The notes under the pieces were generated by a model that was given only the letters and a program-made list of their open reading frames with translations, was not told the DNA's origin and did no database searches. DNA of 46,622 bases from Gammaproteobacteria bacterium (GTDB lineage Bacteria; Pseudomonadota; Gammaproteobacteria; Thiohalomonadales; Thiohalomonadaceae): assembly GCA_014859545.1 (NCBI GenBank), contig JACUTZ010000003.1, positions 1-46,622 on the forward strand, in the 5' to 3' direction. This document shows, in pieces, positions 17,107 through 27,362 of the stretch. The position numbers were made by a program, and so were the translations under genes. Each line of letters begins with the position of its first letter. Position 1 is the first letter of the stretch.

Positions 17107-18780
17107 ATGTCCCTTTCTCGCGTGTTTGTGTTCCTGCTATGCCTGCCCGGTCTGTTGCTGGCCAACGAGCGCCCGCCCGCCGCCGCCATCGCCAGTGCCC
17201 ACCCACTGGCCAGCCAGGCCGGCATGGCAATCCTGGCCCAGGGTGGCAATGCCTTTGATGCGGCCATTGCCGTCAGTGCGGTGCTGGCGGTAGTCGAACC
17301 CTATGGTTCGGGCATGGGCGGTGGCGGCTTCTGGTTGCTGCATCGCGCCAGTGATGGCAAGGACATCATGATCGACGGCCGTGAGACCGCACCGCTGGCG
17401 GCGCACCGGGACATGTATCTGGACGCCCAGGGCGAAGTGATCCCCGGCCTGTCGATGAACGGTCCGCTGGCGGCGGGCATCCCCGGCCAGGCTGCCGCAC
17501 TGGTCCACCTGGCCGAGCATTATGCTCGCCTGCCCCTGCGCACCAGCCTGGCCCCGGCGATCCAGCACGCCCGCGAGGGTGTTGCGGTTGGTGAATCCTA
17601 TCGGCGCATGGCCGGTTTTCGTCTGGAGGCCCTGCGTGCCTGGCCCGAGACTGCCGCGATCTTTCTGCACAATGGCGAGGTGCCCGCGGCAGGCCACCGT
17701 CTCGTACAAACAGACCTGGCCGAGACCCTGAGCCGCCTGGCCGAAAATGGCCTGGATGGGTTTTATCGTGGCGACACCGCCAAGGCGGTGCTGACGGCAA
17801 TGGAAAGACATGGCGGGATCTGGTCGCAGGCGGATTTCGATAGCTATCGGATTATTGAACGTGAACCGATCCGCAGCCACTACCAGGGCCATGAGATCAT
17901 CAGTGCCGCCCCGCCCTCCTCCGGTGGGGTAGCGCTGGCCACCATCTTGCATATTCTGGCGCAATTCCCGCTGGATGAACTGGACGAAGTTGCTCGCACA
18001 CACCTGCTTGCCGAGGCAATGCGCCGCGCCTATCGGGATCGTGCTCAGTATCTGGGCGATACGGATTTTGTCGAGGTCCCGCTTGAGCGCCTCAGCCATC
18101 CCCACTACGGGGCCGGGCTGGCCGCAGCCATCCGCCTGGATCGCGCCACCCCCAGCTCGGATCTACCGGGGGTCGCCGCCGCGCCCGGCGGCACCCATAC
18201 CAGCCATTTTTCCGTCCTCGATAGCGAAGGCAATTATGTGGCCGCCACCCTCAGCATCAATTACCCCTTCGGCTCCGGCTTTGTGGTGCCGGGTACAGGG
18301 CTACTGCTGAACAATGAGATGGACGATTTTTCCTCCAGGCCTGGCAGCCCGAATGCCTATGGCCTGGTCGGCGCCGAGGCCAATGCCATTGCCCCGGGAA
18401 AACGCATGTTATCCAGTATGAGTCCCAGTTTTGTGCGCAATCCAGATAGTCTGGTGGTACTGGGTACGCCTGGTGGCAGCCGGATCATCAGCATGGTGTT
18501 ACAGGGGATCCTGGCCCATATCGACGGTGCCCCACTCGAGGCGTGGATCGGTCGCCCACGCGTGCATCATCAGTATTTGCCAGACAAACTTTATCTGGAG
18601 CCGGATGCCCTGGATGAGGAAACCCGTTTGGCGCTGATTGCGCTTGGCCACCAGCTGGAACCATTGGCCAGCCCCTGGGGTAACATGCAGGCCTTGCTGT
18701 GGGATAAGCGTACTGCGCAGGTCAGCGCCGCCAGCGACCCGCGTGGTGGCGGACAGGCCTTGGTAATACCCAACAAATAA
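17107..18780 (+). CDS. ggt: Gamma-glutamyltransferase (periplasmic, self-processing)
   Basis: A 557-aa Ntn-hydrolase precursor with an N-terminal signal peptide (cleavage near LLLANE). The large subunit carries the AVEPYGSGMGGGGF motif. The autoprocessing site is at Thr365 in GGTHTSHFSV, which becomes the N-terminal nucleophile of the small subunit. Downstream LSSMSPSFV and GTPGGSRI are the substrate-binding and structural motifs. It cleaves gamma-glutamyl bonds, mainly of glutathione, in the periplasm. It lies next to the ferredoxin and coaD as in Pseudomonas. It converges on the gene at 18787 with only 6 bp between, and no terminator is visible there. Confidence 0.95.
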   Translation: MSLSRVFVFLLCLPGLLLANERPPAAAIASAHPLASQAGMAILAQGGNAFDAAIAVSAVLAVVEPYGSGMGGGGFWLLHRASDGKDIMIDGRETAPLAAHRDMYLDAQGEVIPGLSMNGPLAAGIPGQAAALVHLAEHYARLPLRTSLAPAIQHAREGVAVGESYRRMAGFRLEALRAWPETAAIFLHNGEVPAAGHRLVQTDLAETLSRLAENGLDGFYRGDTAKAVLTAMERHGGIWSQADFDSYRIIEREPIRSHYQGHEIISAAPPSSGGVALATILHILAQFPLDELDEVARTHLLAEAMRRAYRDRAQYLGDTDFVEVPLERLSHPHYGAGLAAAIRLDRATPSSDLPGVAAAPGGTHTSHFSVLDSEGNYVAATLSINYPFGSGFVVPGTGLLLNNEMDDFSSRPGSPNAYGLVGAEANAIAPGKRMLSSMSPSFVRNPDSLVVLGTPGGSRIISMVLQGILAHIDGAPLEAWIGRPRVHHQYLPDKLYLEPDALDEETRLALIALGHQLEPLASPWGNMQALLWDKRTAQVSAASDPRGGGQALVIPNK

Positions 18781-18786
18781 ACGGAT

Positions 18787-19734
18787 TCAGGCACCGACCT
18801 CGGTGCAACCGGTCTTGATCGACAGGCCCAGCTTGTCACTGGCACAATTTATCAATACCTCGGCAGCAATCAACGGATCGCCGCTGCGATTGCAACACAT
18901 ACCCATGGCGGCGGTGACACGGATAAAACCCGCCGAGGTTTTCATCGGGCGCAGATTCACCGCCTGCAGGATGCGTTTGAAGTTTTTGATCTTGATGTGT
19001 TCCACATCGGCAAAATACATACCGATGGCAAACTCGGTTTGGCTCAGCCGCGCCAGCACATCACCCGGACGAACCGAGCGCTGCAGACGTTTACCAACCT
19101 TCTCCAGTAATTCCGCGTAAACCGATTTGCCGTACTTTTTTTCCAGCTCAGCGGCTTGGGTCAGTTGCAACACCGTGCAACACACCCCGCCGCCACGGGA
19201 ATTGACCAGCTGCAGCAATTCATTAAAACGGCGCATGGCATCTTTTTTATTACCCAGGCCAGTGACCGCATCGATGGTCACGTGTTCCTGATATTCAATC
19301 TGCGCCCCGGCCAGGGCACTGAGGAGATGATTGTGCAGACTGGAGATCCGACCTGCCCCATAGATCCGTGCCGCCAGTTCCTGCTTGTTCGGTGGCTTGG
19401 TCAGGTAGTCATCGACACCACGATCAAAGGCCTCGATCACCGAATCAACATCGTCACGCGCGGTCAGCAACAACACACAGGTGTAGCGATTCCTTTCCTC
19501 GTCCAGCTGGCGCACCCGATCGGTGAGCTCCAGGCCATCCATCTCCGGCATCACCCAATCCGCGAGCAGCACATCCACACTGCGCTCTCTGAGCATCTCC
19601 AGCGCCTGCGGGGCACTTTCTGCCACACGTACGTCGGCATAACCCTCACTAAGCAGCGCGCGGCGAATAAATTCGCAGTTAAACTTCATGTCGTCAACGA
19701 CAAGAATGGAAAGGTCTTCGCGTTTATTGGTCAT
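18787..19734 (-). CDS. Response regulator with degenerate GGDEF domain
   Basis: A 315-aa cytoplasmic protein. The N-terminal receiver (about 8-125) is complete: acidic pair VVDD, phospho-acceptor Asp59 (ADWVMPEMDG) and Lys113 (YLTKPP). The C-terminal half has GGDEF-fold features (VTIDAVTGLGNKKDAMRRFNELL, then RPGDVLARL) but the active-site motif is LSQTEF (230-235) instead of GGDEF. It is therefore almost certainly not an active diguanylate cyclase. It may bind c-di-GMP or GTP or act through protein contacts. Single gene, convergent with ggt. The ATG at 19734 has only a weak ribosome site. Which histidine kinase feeds it is not visible. Confidence 0.9.
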   Translation of the reverse strand: MTNKREDLSILVVDDMKFNCEFIRRALLSEGYADVRVAESAPQALEMLRERSVDVLLADWVMPEMDGLELTDRVRQLDEERNRYTCVLLLTARDDVDSVIEAFDRGVDDYLTKPPNKQELAARIYGAGRISSLHNHLLSALAGAQIEYQEHVTIDAVTGLGNKKDAMRRFNELLQLVNSRGGGVCCTVLQLTQAAELEKKYGKSVYAELLEKVGKRLQRSVRPGDVLARLSQTEFAIGMYFADVEHIKIKNFKRILQAVNLRPMKTSAGFIRVTAAMGMCCNRSGDPLIAAEVLINCASDKLGLSIKTGCTEVGA

Positions 19735-19808
19735 CCAGCGTAGTTCTCAGCGTGTATTGTTGTAGTTATATCAGTAATCCGGGAAATTTTCTCAAACCAG
19801 TGCTGCAT

Positions 19809-19837
19809 AGTATACGACTATGTAACAGTATTTTACA
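19809..19837 (-). promoter_or_regulatory. Possible sigma-70 promoter for the REC gene
   Basis: Minus strand TGTAAA (plus 19832-19837), 17-bp spacer, TATACT (plus 19809-19814). The -10 is close to consensus but the -35 is weak. It lies about 75 bp upstream of the ATG at 19734, in the only spacer available. Confidence 0.35.
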
Positions 19838-19891
19838 TGTGCCACATATCTTGCCCGGCACAGCTCCAATGTTCCGCGATAGGCGGGGCAT

Positions 19892-19924
19892 AAAAAAACG
19901 GGCAGACCAAAGGCCTGCCCGTTT
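19892..19924 (-). terminator. Rho-independent terminator of hemE (end of the gltB-gltD-hemE unit)
   Basis: Minus-strand AAACGGGCAG pairs with CTGCCCGTTT around a 9-nt loop, followed by a T-run. It begins about 23 bp after the hemE stop at 19948. Confidence 0.88.
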
Positions 19925-19947
19925 CCACTCATCCTGCCTGTCTTGCG

Positions 19948-21012
19948 CTATTGATGGTAAGGCCCGCTCAATTCATGCACCGCCTCAATGAAGGCACCTG
20001 CATGAGCCGGATCGATATGCTGGTGGATACCATGACCCAGATTGAACACGTGGCCGCTGCCCTTGCCATAGCTGGCCAGGATGGTGGCGACCTCGGCACG
20101 GATACGCTCGGGCGAGGCATATAGCACGGTCGGGTCCATATTGCCCTGCAGCGCCACCTTGTCACCCACCCGCTGACGCGCCTCGCCGATATCGGTGGTC
20201 CAGTCCAGTCCCAGCGCATCGGCACCGGTCTCGGCCATGGATTCCAGCCACTGCCCGCCGCCCTTGGTGAACAGGATCACCGGTACCTTGCGACCCTCGT
20301 GCTCGCGCTTGAGTCCATCCAGGATCTGCTGCATGTAGCGCAGTGAAAATTCCTTGTAGTCGCGCGGGGTCAGGTTGCCGCCCCAGGTATCGAAGATCTG
20401 CACCGCCTGGGCACCGGCCTCGATCTGCGCGTTCAAATACGCGGTTACTGATTTTGCGGTGGTATCCAGCAGACGATGCATCAGGTCCGGGCGATCAAAC
20501 AGCATCCCCTTGACGTGCGCATACTCCTTGGAGGTGCCACCCTCGACCATGTAGGTGGCCAGGGTCCAGGGACTGCCGGCAAAGCCTATCAAGGGCACGC
20601 GCCCGTTCAGCTCCCTGCGAATGGTGCTGACCGCGTCCATCACATACTGCAATTCGGCGTGTGGATCTGTGACAGGCAGGCGTTTAACGTCCGCCTCGGT
20701 ACGTACCGGCTTGTCGAAGATCGGCCCCTCGCCCTCGGCAAAGCGTAGTTGCAGACCCATCGCATCGGGCACGGTAAGAATATCGGAAAACAGGATCGCC
20801 GCATCCAGCGGATAGCGCTCCAGCGGCTGGATGGTCACCTCGCAGGCCAGCTCCGGGTTCATGCACAGGTTCATGAAGCTGCCAGCCCGCGCACGGGTCG
20901 CCTTGTACTCCGGCAGATAACGTCCAGCCTGGCGCATCATCCACACCGGGGTGACATCCACCGGCTCCTTGAGCAGGGCGCGCAGAAAACGATCGTTCTT
21001 CAATTCAGTCAC
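19948..21012 (-). CDS. hemE: Uroporphyrinogen decarboxylase
   Basis: A 354-aa TIM-barrel enzyme converting uroporphyrinogen III to coproporphyrinogen III in heme and siroheme-related synthesis. It shows the family signatures [15 protein letters not shown] near the N terminus (substrate-binding arginines), the [13 protein letters not shown] segment with its catalytic aspartate, [13 protein letters not shown], and a C-terminal FNLGHGI. The start is a GTG at 21012 (GTG ACT GAA) with AAGG upstream; no in-frame ATG fits the family start. It follows gltD by 96 bp containing an inverted-repeat element, and ends at a strong terminator. Confidence 0.97.
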   Translation of the reverse strand: MTELKNDRFLRALLKEPVDVTPVWMMRQAGRYLPEYKATRARAGSFMNLCMNPELACEVTIQPLERYPLDAAILFSDILTVPDAMGLQLRFAEGEGPIFDKPVRTEADVKRLPVTDPHAELQYVMDAVSTIRRELNGRVPLIGFAGSPWTLATYMVEGGTSKEYAHVKGMLFDRPDLMHRLLDTTAKSVTAYLNAQIEAGAQAVQIFDTWGGNLTPRDYKEFSLRYMQQILDGLKREHEGRKVPVILFTKGGGQWLESMAETGADALGLDWTTDIGEARQRVGDKVALQGNMDPTVLYASPERIRAEVATILASYGKGSGHVFNLGHGIHQHIDPAHAGAFIEAVHELSGPYHQ

Positions 21013-21032
21013 AGGATTACCTTAATGATTTA

Positions 21033-21103
21033 GCCACAGAGGGCACAGAGACCACAGAGGCACATAGTTGCCAGCTCCGTGTACTCTGTGGCCTCTGTGG
21101 CAA
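21033..21103. repeat. CACAGAG-type inverted-repeat element (hemE/gltD spacer)
   Basis: The left arm GCCACAGAGGGCACAGAG (21033-21050), followed by ACCACAGAGG, matches with one substitution the complement of CTCTGTGGCCTCTGTGGC (21084-21101). The whole is about 70 bp with a short centre. It overlaps nothing coding and lies between the hemE GTG and the gltD stop. Confidence 0.8.
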
Positions 21104-21108
21104 TCGTC

Positions 21109-22527
<1,419 letters not shown>

Positions 22528-22550
22528 TCACCATCAGTTTAAGATAATTC

Positions 22551-22692
22551 TTGCCACAGAGGACACAGAGTGCACAGAGGTTGCCTGGACACGGATTTAT
22601 CTCCGTCACCAGATGCCGTTGATTCACAAGCCCAACAGCCATACCACATCTTCAACATAACTTCTCTGTGTTCTCTGTGTCCTCTGTGGCAA
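22551..22692. repeat. CACAGAG-type inverted-repeat element, best copy (gltB/gltD spacer)
   Basis: TTGCCACAGAGGACACAGAG at 22551-22570 is a perfect 20-bp inverted repeat of CTCTGTGTCCTCTGTGGCAA at 22673-22692. Both arms continue with another imperfect CACAGAG unit. The centre (about 80 bp) is not repeated elsewhere in the window. It occupies nearly the entire gap between gltB and gltD. Confidence 0.88.
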
Positions 22693-22702
22693 ACGATTTA
22701 AA

Positions 22703-25700
22703 TCAAGCCGCCCGTTGCAGCATCACTTCGAGCAGGTTTTTCAGATCGGCAGCCTTGGGTTTGACCAGCCAGAACCTGCCGATGTAATCCTCGAAGTTAT
22801 CGAGGATCCGTTTGCCATGCGCAGAGCCGGTTTCACTCACGTACTCTATCAGCATCTCCCGCAGGAAATGGCGATGCGCCTCGGTGGCCTCGGTGTTGAT
22901 GCGATGGCGATCCACATCGCCATTGCAGCGGTCGGCGAAGACATTTTGCTCGTCCAACACAAAGGCAAAGCCGCCGGTCATGCCGGCACCGAAGTTCACC
23001 CCGGTCTGGCCCAGCACGGTGATCACCCCGCCGGTCATGTATTCGGCACAATGGTCACCGGCACCTTCGATCACCGCATGGGCACCGGAGTTACGCACCC
23101 CGAAGCGCTCACCGGCCATGCCAGCGGCGAACAGCTTGCCGCCAGTGGCGCCGTACAGACAGGTATTACCGATAATGGTATTTTCATTGCTGGCATAGCG
23201 GCTGTCGGCGGGCGGACGGATCACCAGCTTGCCACCGGCCATCCCCTTGCCGACGTAGTCGTTGGCATCGCCTTCCAGGTACATGTGCAGGCCACCGGCA
23301 TTCCAGACCCCAAAGCTCTGCCCGGCGGTGCCGTGCAGGCGCAGGGTGATCGGCGCATCACTCATGCCCAGGGTATCCCAGCGTCGGGCAATCTCGCCGG
23401 ACAGACGGGCACCGATGGAGCGATTGATATTGCGCAGCTCGTAGTGGAACTCGCCACCACTACGATGTTCGATCGCCGCCTGACAATCCTTGACCATCTG
23501 TTCGGCCAAGGCCGCCTCGTCGAAGGGGACGTTGCGTGAATCGATGCAGCACTGCGGTTCGTCCGCGCCAGCCAGGCCACCATCGAGGATCGGACGCAGG
23601 TCCAGCTTGGCCTGGCGCTCGGTCACCCCGGGCAGGATCTCCAGCAGATCGGTGCGACCGATCAAATCCTCCAGCTTGCGCATGCCCAGACGCGCCAGCC
23701 ACTCGCGCACCTCGCGGGCAACAAAGCGGAAATAGGTCTCAACCAGTTCCGGCTTGCCCTTGTAGTGCTTGGCACGCAACACATCGTGCTGAGTGGCCAC
23801 CCCGGTGGCGCAGTTATTGAGGTGGCAGATGCGCAGATACTTACAGCCCAGCACCACCATCGGCATGGTGCCGAAGCCAAAGGATTCAGCGCCCAGGATG
23901 GCGGCCTTGATCACATCCAGACCGGTCTTCATCCCGCCATCGGCCTGCACCCGTACCTTGCCGCGCAGGTGGTTCATGCGCAGCACCTGGTGGGCCTCGG
24001 ACAGACCCAGTTCCCAGGGGGAACCGGCATACTTGACCGAGGCGATCGGTGAGGCCGCGGTGCCGCCGTCGTAGCCGGAGATGGTGATCAGGTCCGCATA
24101 GGCCTTGGCCACCCCGGCGGCAATGGTGCCGACCCCCGGCTCGGAGACCAGCTTGACCGAGACCAGTGCCTGCGGGTTGACCTGCTTGAGGTCGAAGATC
24201 AACTGCGCCAGGTCTTCGATGGAATAGATATCGTGATGCGGCGGTGGCGAGATCAGCGGCACCCCGGGACGGGTGAAACGCAGCCGGGCGATAGTGTCGT
24301 TGACCTTATGGCCGGGCAGCTGACCACCCTCACCGGGCTTGGCACCCTGGGCCACCTTGATCTGCAAGACCTCGGCATTGACCAGATAACCCGGTGTCAC
24401 CCCAAAGCGACCGGAGGCCACCTGCTTGATCTTGGAGAAGCGCGCCTTGTCCACATAGCGGGCCGGATCTTCCCCACCCTCGCCGGAGTTGGAACGACCG
24501 CCAAGACGGTTCATCGCCACCGCCAGGGCCTCGTGCGCCTCGGGTGACAAGGCCCCCAGCGACATCGCCGCGGTATCAAAGCGCTTGAACAATTCGGTAT
24601 CCGGCTCGACCTCGCTGATGTCGATCGGGCTGAGGTCATTGCGCAGCTTGAGCAGGTCGCGCAGCACCATCGGCGAGCGATTGTTGACCAGATCGGCAAA
24701 GGCCTGGTAGTCGGCCCATTCGCCACTGTTGACCGCCTGGTGGATGGACTTGACCACATCCGGCTCATAGGCGTGCTGTTCGCCACCGTGTACGTATTTC
24801 AGCAGACCGCCCTGATCAATCGCCTTGCGCGGATTCCAGGCCAGCGCCACCAGCTGCTGGATGTCCTGTTCCAGATCGCTGAAGTCTGCCCCCTGTACCC
24901 GGCTGGTGGTATCGCGGAAACACAGCGACACCACTTCCTCGTGCAGGCCGACGATCTCAAACAACTGTGAACCACGGTAAGAGGCCACCGAGGAGATCCC
25001 CATCTTGGACATCACCTTGTAGAGGCCCTTGTTGATCCCGGCACGGTATTTTTCACCCAGGGCTGCGGTATCGGCGTTTTTCACCTCGCCGCTGCGCACC
25101 AGATCATTCAGGGTTTCATAGGCCAGGTAGGGGTAGATGGCGGTGGCACCATAGCCGAGCAGCACCGCAAAATGGTGCGGATCACGGGCGGTGGCGGTCT
25201 GTACCAGGATATTGGCATTGCAACGCAGTCCCTCGCTGATCAAGCGATGGTGTACCGCACCGGTGGCCAGGGCCGCATGTATCGGCATGGTCTGTTCACT
25301 GATCTGGCGGTCGGACAGGACCAGGATCACCTTGCCGTCACGTACAGCGGCTACCGCCTTGTTGCAGATATCCTCGATCGCCTGCTTGAGTGAGCTGCCG
25401 AGCGGATAATTCAGCTCGATGAACGCATGGGAAAAATCACCCTCGTTATGGGCGAGGATCTGGGCAAACTTGCCCTCGCACAGTACTGGCGAATCCAGCA
25501 CCAGGCGGCGGGCATGCTCAGCGGTTTCTTCAAACAGATTCTTTTCGCGGCCCAGCAGGGTTTCCAGGGACATCACGATCTGCTCGCGGATCGGATCAAT
25601 CGGCGGGTTGGTGACCTGGGCAAACTGCTGACGGAAATTATCGTAGATCGAACGCACCCGGCGCGACATCACCGGATAAGGGGCATCGTCACCCATCGAG

Positions 25701-27208
25701 CCGATCGCCTCCTGGCCACTTTCGCCGAGCACGCGCAGCACCTGATCGCGCTCTTCGAAACTGACCTGGAACAGCTTCTGGAACACCATTAGCTCGTCTG
25801 CGCCCATCGGCTCACGGCACAGGGTTTCACCGCTGAGGGTGGACTCCACGTGAATGGCATTCTTCATCCAGCTCTTGTAGGGCTGGGCACTCTTGAGGCG
25901 CTGATCGATATCCTGCGGCAAGATCAACTGGCCGGTTTCGGTATCCACCGCCAGCATCTGGCCAGGCTTGAGGCGACCCTTCTTCAACACCGTAGCATTG
26001 TCGTAGTCGTAGACGCCGATCTCCGAGGCCAGGGTGATCACGCAGCCACGATAATCCCCCTCTGTCGCCTCGCCGCCACCCGGCTTGGTGATCACATAAC
26101 GGGCCGGGCGCAGGCCGTTGCGGTCCAGGGTGCAGGCAGCATGGCGCCCGTCGGTCAGCACGATCCCAGCCGGGCCATCCCAGGGCTCCATATGCATGGA
26201 GTTGTATTCGTAAAAGGCGCGCAGCTCCGCATCCATCTCGCTGACGTTCTGCCAGGCCGGTGGGATCAGCAGGCGCATCGCACGGAAGATGTCGATACCC
26301 CCGGCCAGCATCGCCTCAAGCATGTTATCCAGGCTGGAGGAATCCGAGCCCTCCATCGACACCCAGGGACGCACATCGTCCATGTTGGCGATCTTGTCGG
26401 TGGCAAAGGTGTAGGAACGGGCACGCGCCCAGTTGCGGTTGCCACGGACAGTGTTGATCTCGCCGTTATGGGCCAGATAGCGGAAGGGCTGGGCCAGGCG
26501 CCACTGCGGAAGGGTATTGGTGGCGAAGCGCTGGTGAAAGACACCGATTGCCGATTCCATGCGCTCATCGCCCAGATCCGGATAAAACTGGGCGAGGAAT
26601 TCGGGCATTACCATGCCCTTGTAGGCGATCACCTGGGCCGACAGGGTCGGCACATAAAAGACCTGATCGTCGGCGGCAGTGCGGGCCTTCTCGGCACGAC
26701 GACGCGCAATATAAAGGTGGCGCTCAAAATCCACCGCTGCCATACCGGCCGGACGATTGACAAAGATCTGGGCAATCTGCGGCATGGTGGCACGTGCCGA
26801 TTCACCACAGGCACTGGCGTCGGTCGGCACCACACGCCAGCCGGCCAGCGGCAACCCTTCTGCGATGATTTCACCCGCCAGGGTGTCACGACCAGCCTGG
26901 GCCTGGGCGTCGTCCTGGTGCAGGAATACCATCCCCACCGCATAGTCATCGGCCAGCGTCAAGCCTGCCTCGGCGGCCACCGCACGCAGGAAACTGTCGG
27001 GCTTTTTCAGCAGCAGACCACAACCGTCACCGGTCTTGCCATCGGCGGCAATCGCGCCACGATGGGTCATGCGCCCCAATGCCTCGATGGCGGTGCTCAC
27101 CAACCAGTGGCTGGTGGCGCCATCCATGTGGGCGATCAGTCCAAAGCCGCAGTTATCCCGCTCAAAGGAAGGGTGGTATAAACCAGTTGTCTTGTTCGTC
27201 TCAGTCAC
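22703..27208 (-). CDS. gltB: Glutamate synthase (NADPH) large subunit
   Basis: A 1501-aa enzyme converting glutamine and 2-oxoglutarate to two glutamates. Order: N-terminal class II amidotransferase (nucleophile Cys20 in [13 protein letters not shown], after a 19-residue propeptide), central domain, FMN-binding synthase domain ([24 protein letters not shown], then [15 protein letters not shown]), a 3Fe-4S motif C-x5-C-x4-C ([12 protein letters not shown]), and the GXGXG beta-helix region. All key residues are present. I chose the GTG at 27208 (VTETNKTTG) because it leaves a normal-size propeptide and lies downstream of the promoter at 27286. No ATG suits. First gene of gltB-gltD-hemE. Confidence 0.96.
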   Translation of the reverse strand: MTETNKTTGLYHPSFERDNCGFGLIAHMDGATSHWLVSTAIEALGRMTHRGAIAADGKTGDGCGLLLKKPDSFLRAVAAEAGLTLADDYAVGMVFLHQDDAQAQAGRDTLAGEIIAEGLPLAGWRVVPTDASACGESARATMPQIAQIFVNRPAGMAAVDFERHLYIARRRAEKARTAADDQVFYVPTLSAQVIAYKGMVMPEFLAQFYPDLGDERMESAIGVFHQRFATNTLPQWRLAQPFRYLAHNGEINTVRGNRNWARARSYTFATDKIANMDDVRPWVSMEGSDSSSLDNMLEAMLAGGIDIFRAMRLLIPPAWQNVSEMDAELRAFYEYNSMHMEPWDGPAGIVLTDGRHAACTLDRNGLRPARYVITKPGGGEATEGDYRGCVITLASEIGVYDYDNATVLKKGRLKPGQMLAVDTETGQLILPQDIDQRLKSAQPYKSWMKNAIHVESTLSGETLCREPMGADELMVFQKLFQVSFEERDQVLRVLGESGQEAIGSMGDDAPYPVMSRRVRSIYDNFRQQFAQVTNPPIDPIREQIVMSLETLLGREKNLFEETAEHARRLVLDSPVLCEGKFAQILAHNEGDFSHAFIELNYPLGSSLKQAIEDICNKAVAAVRDGKVILVLSDRQISEQTMPIHAALATGAVHHRLISEGLRCNANILVQTATARDPHHFAVLLGYGATAIYPYLAYETLNDLVRSGEVKNADTAALGEKYRAGINKGLYKVMSKMGISSVASYRGSQLFEIVGLHEEVVSLCFRDTTSRVQGADFSDLEQDIQQLVALAWNPRKAIDQGGLLKYVHGGEQHAYEPDVVKSIHQAVNSGEWADYQAFADLVNNRSPMVLRDLLKLRNDLSPIDISEVEPDTELFKRFDTAAMSLGALSPEAHEALAVAMNRLGGRSNSGEGGEDPARYVDKARFSKIKQVASGRFGVTPGYLVNAEVLQIKVAQGAKPGEGGQLPGHKVNDTIARLRFTRPGVPLISPPPHHDIYSIEDLAQLIFDLKQVNPQALVSVKLVSEPGVGTIAAGVAKAYADLITISGYDGGTAASPIASVKYAGSPWELGLSEAHQVLRMNHLRGKVRVQADGGMKTGLDVIKAAILGAESFGFGTMPMVVLGCKYLRICHLNNCATGVATQHDVLRAKHYKGKPELVETYFRFVAREVREWLARLGMRKLEDLIGRTDLLEILPGVTERQAKLDLRPILDGGLAGADEPQCCIDSRNVPFDEAALAEQMVKDCQAAIEHRSGGEFHYELRNINRSIGARLSGEIARRWDTLGMSDAPITLRLHGTAGQSFGVWNAGGLHMYLEGDANDYVGKGMAGGKLVIRPPADSRYASNENTIIGNTCLYGATGGKLFAAGMAGERFGVRNSGAHAVIEGAGDHCAEYMTGGVITVLGQTGVNFGAGMTGGFAFVLDEQNVFADRCNGDVDRHRINTEATEAHRHFLREMLIEYVSETGSAHGKRILDNFEDYIGRFWLVKPKAADLKNLLEVMLQRAA

Positions 27209-27285
27209 AGCAGATAACCATATGTTGGTTGCGTTGCAGTCAGAAATCCGGGGCCGGCGCAGTTTCGCGGGCAAAATGGTCGAGC

Positions 27286-27314
27286 AGTATACTGCCAGCG
27301 CAGCCACTGTTCAA
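27286..27314 (-). promoter_or_regulatory. Predicted sigma-70 promoter of gltB
   Basis: Minus strand TTGAAC (plus 27309-27314), 17-bp spacer, TATACT (plus 27286-27291). Transcription would start near 27279, about 70 nt before the GTG at 27208. It lies in the spacer after the DamX-like gene. Confidence 0.55.
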
Positions 27315-27362
27315 TTGGCGGGCGTATTCTCACCCCGTTCACAGGGGTATTAGCAAGGGGGA

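Noticed and set aside
25850-27181. Long open frame (443 codons) on the plus strand opposite gltB
   Set aside because: Shadow of gltB; composition dominated by His, Gly, Gln and Arg without a domain.
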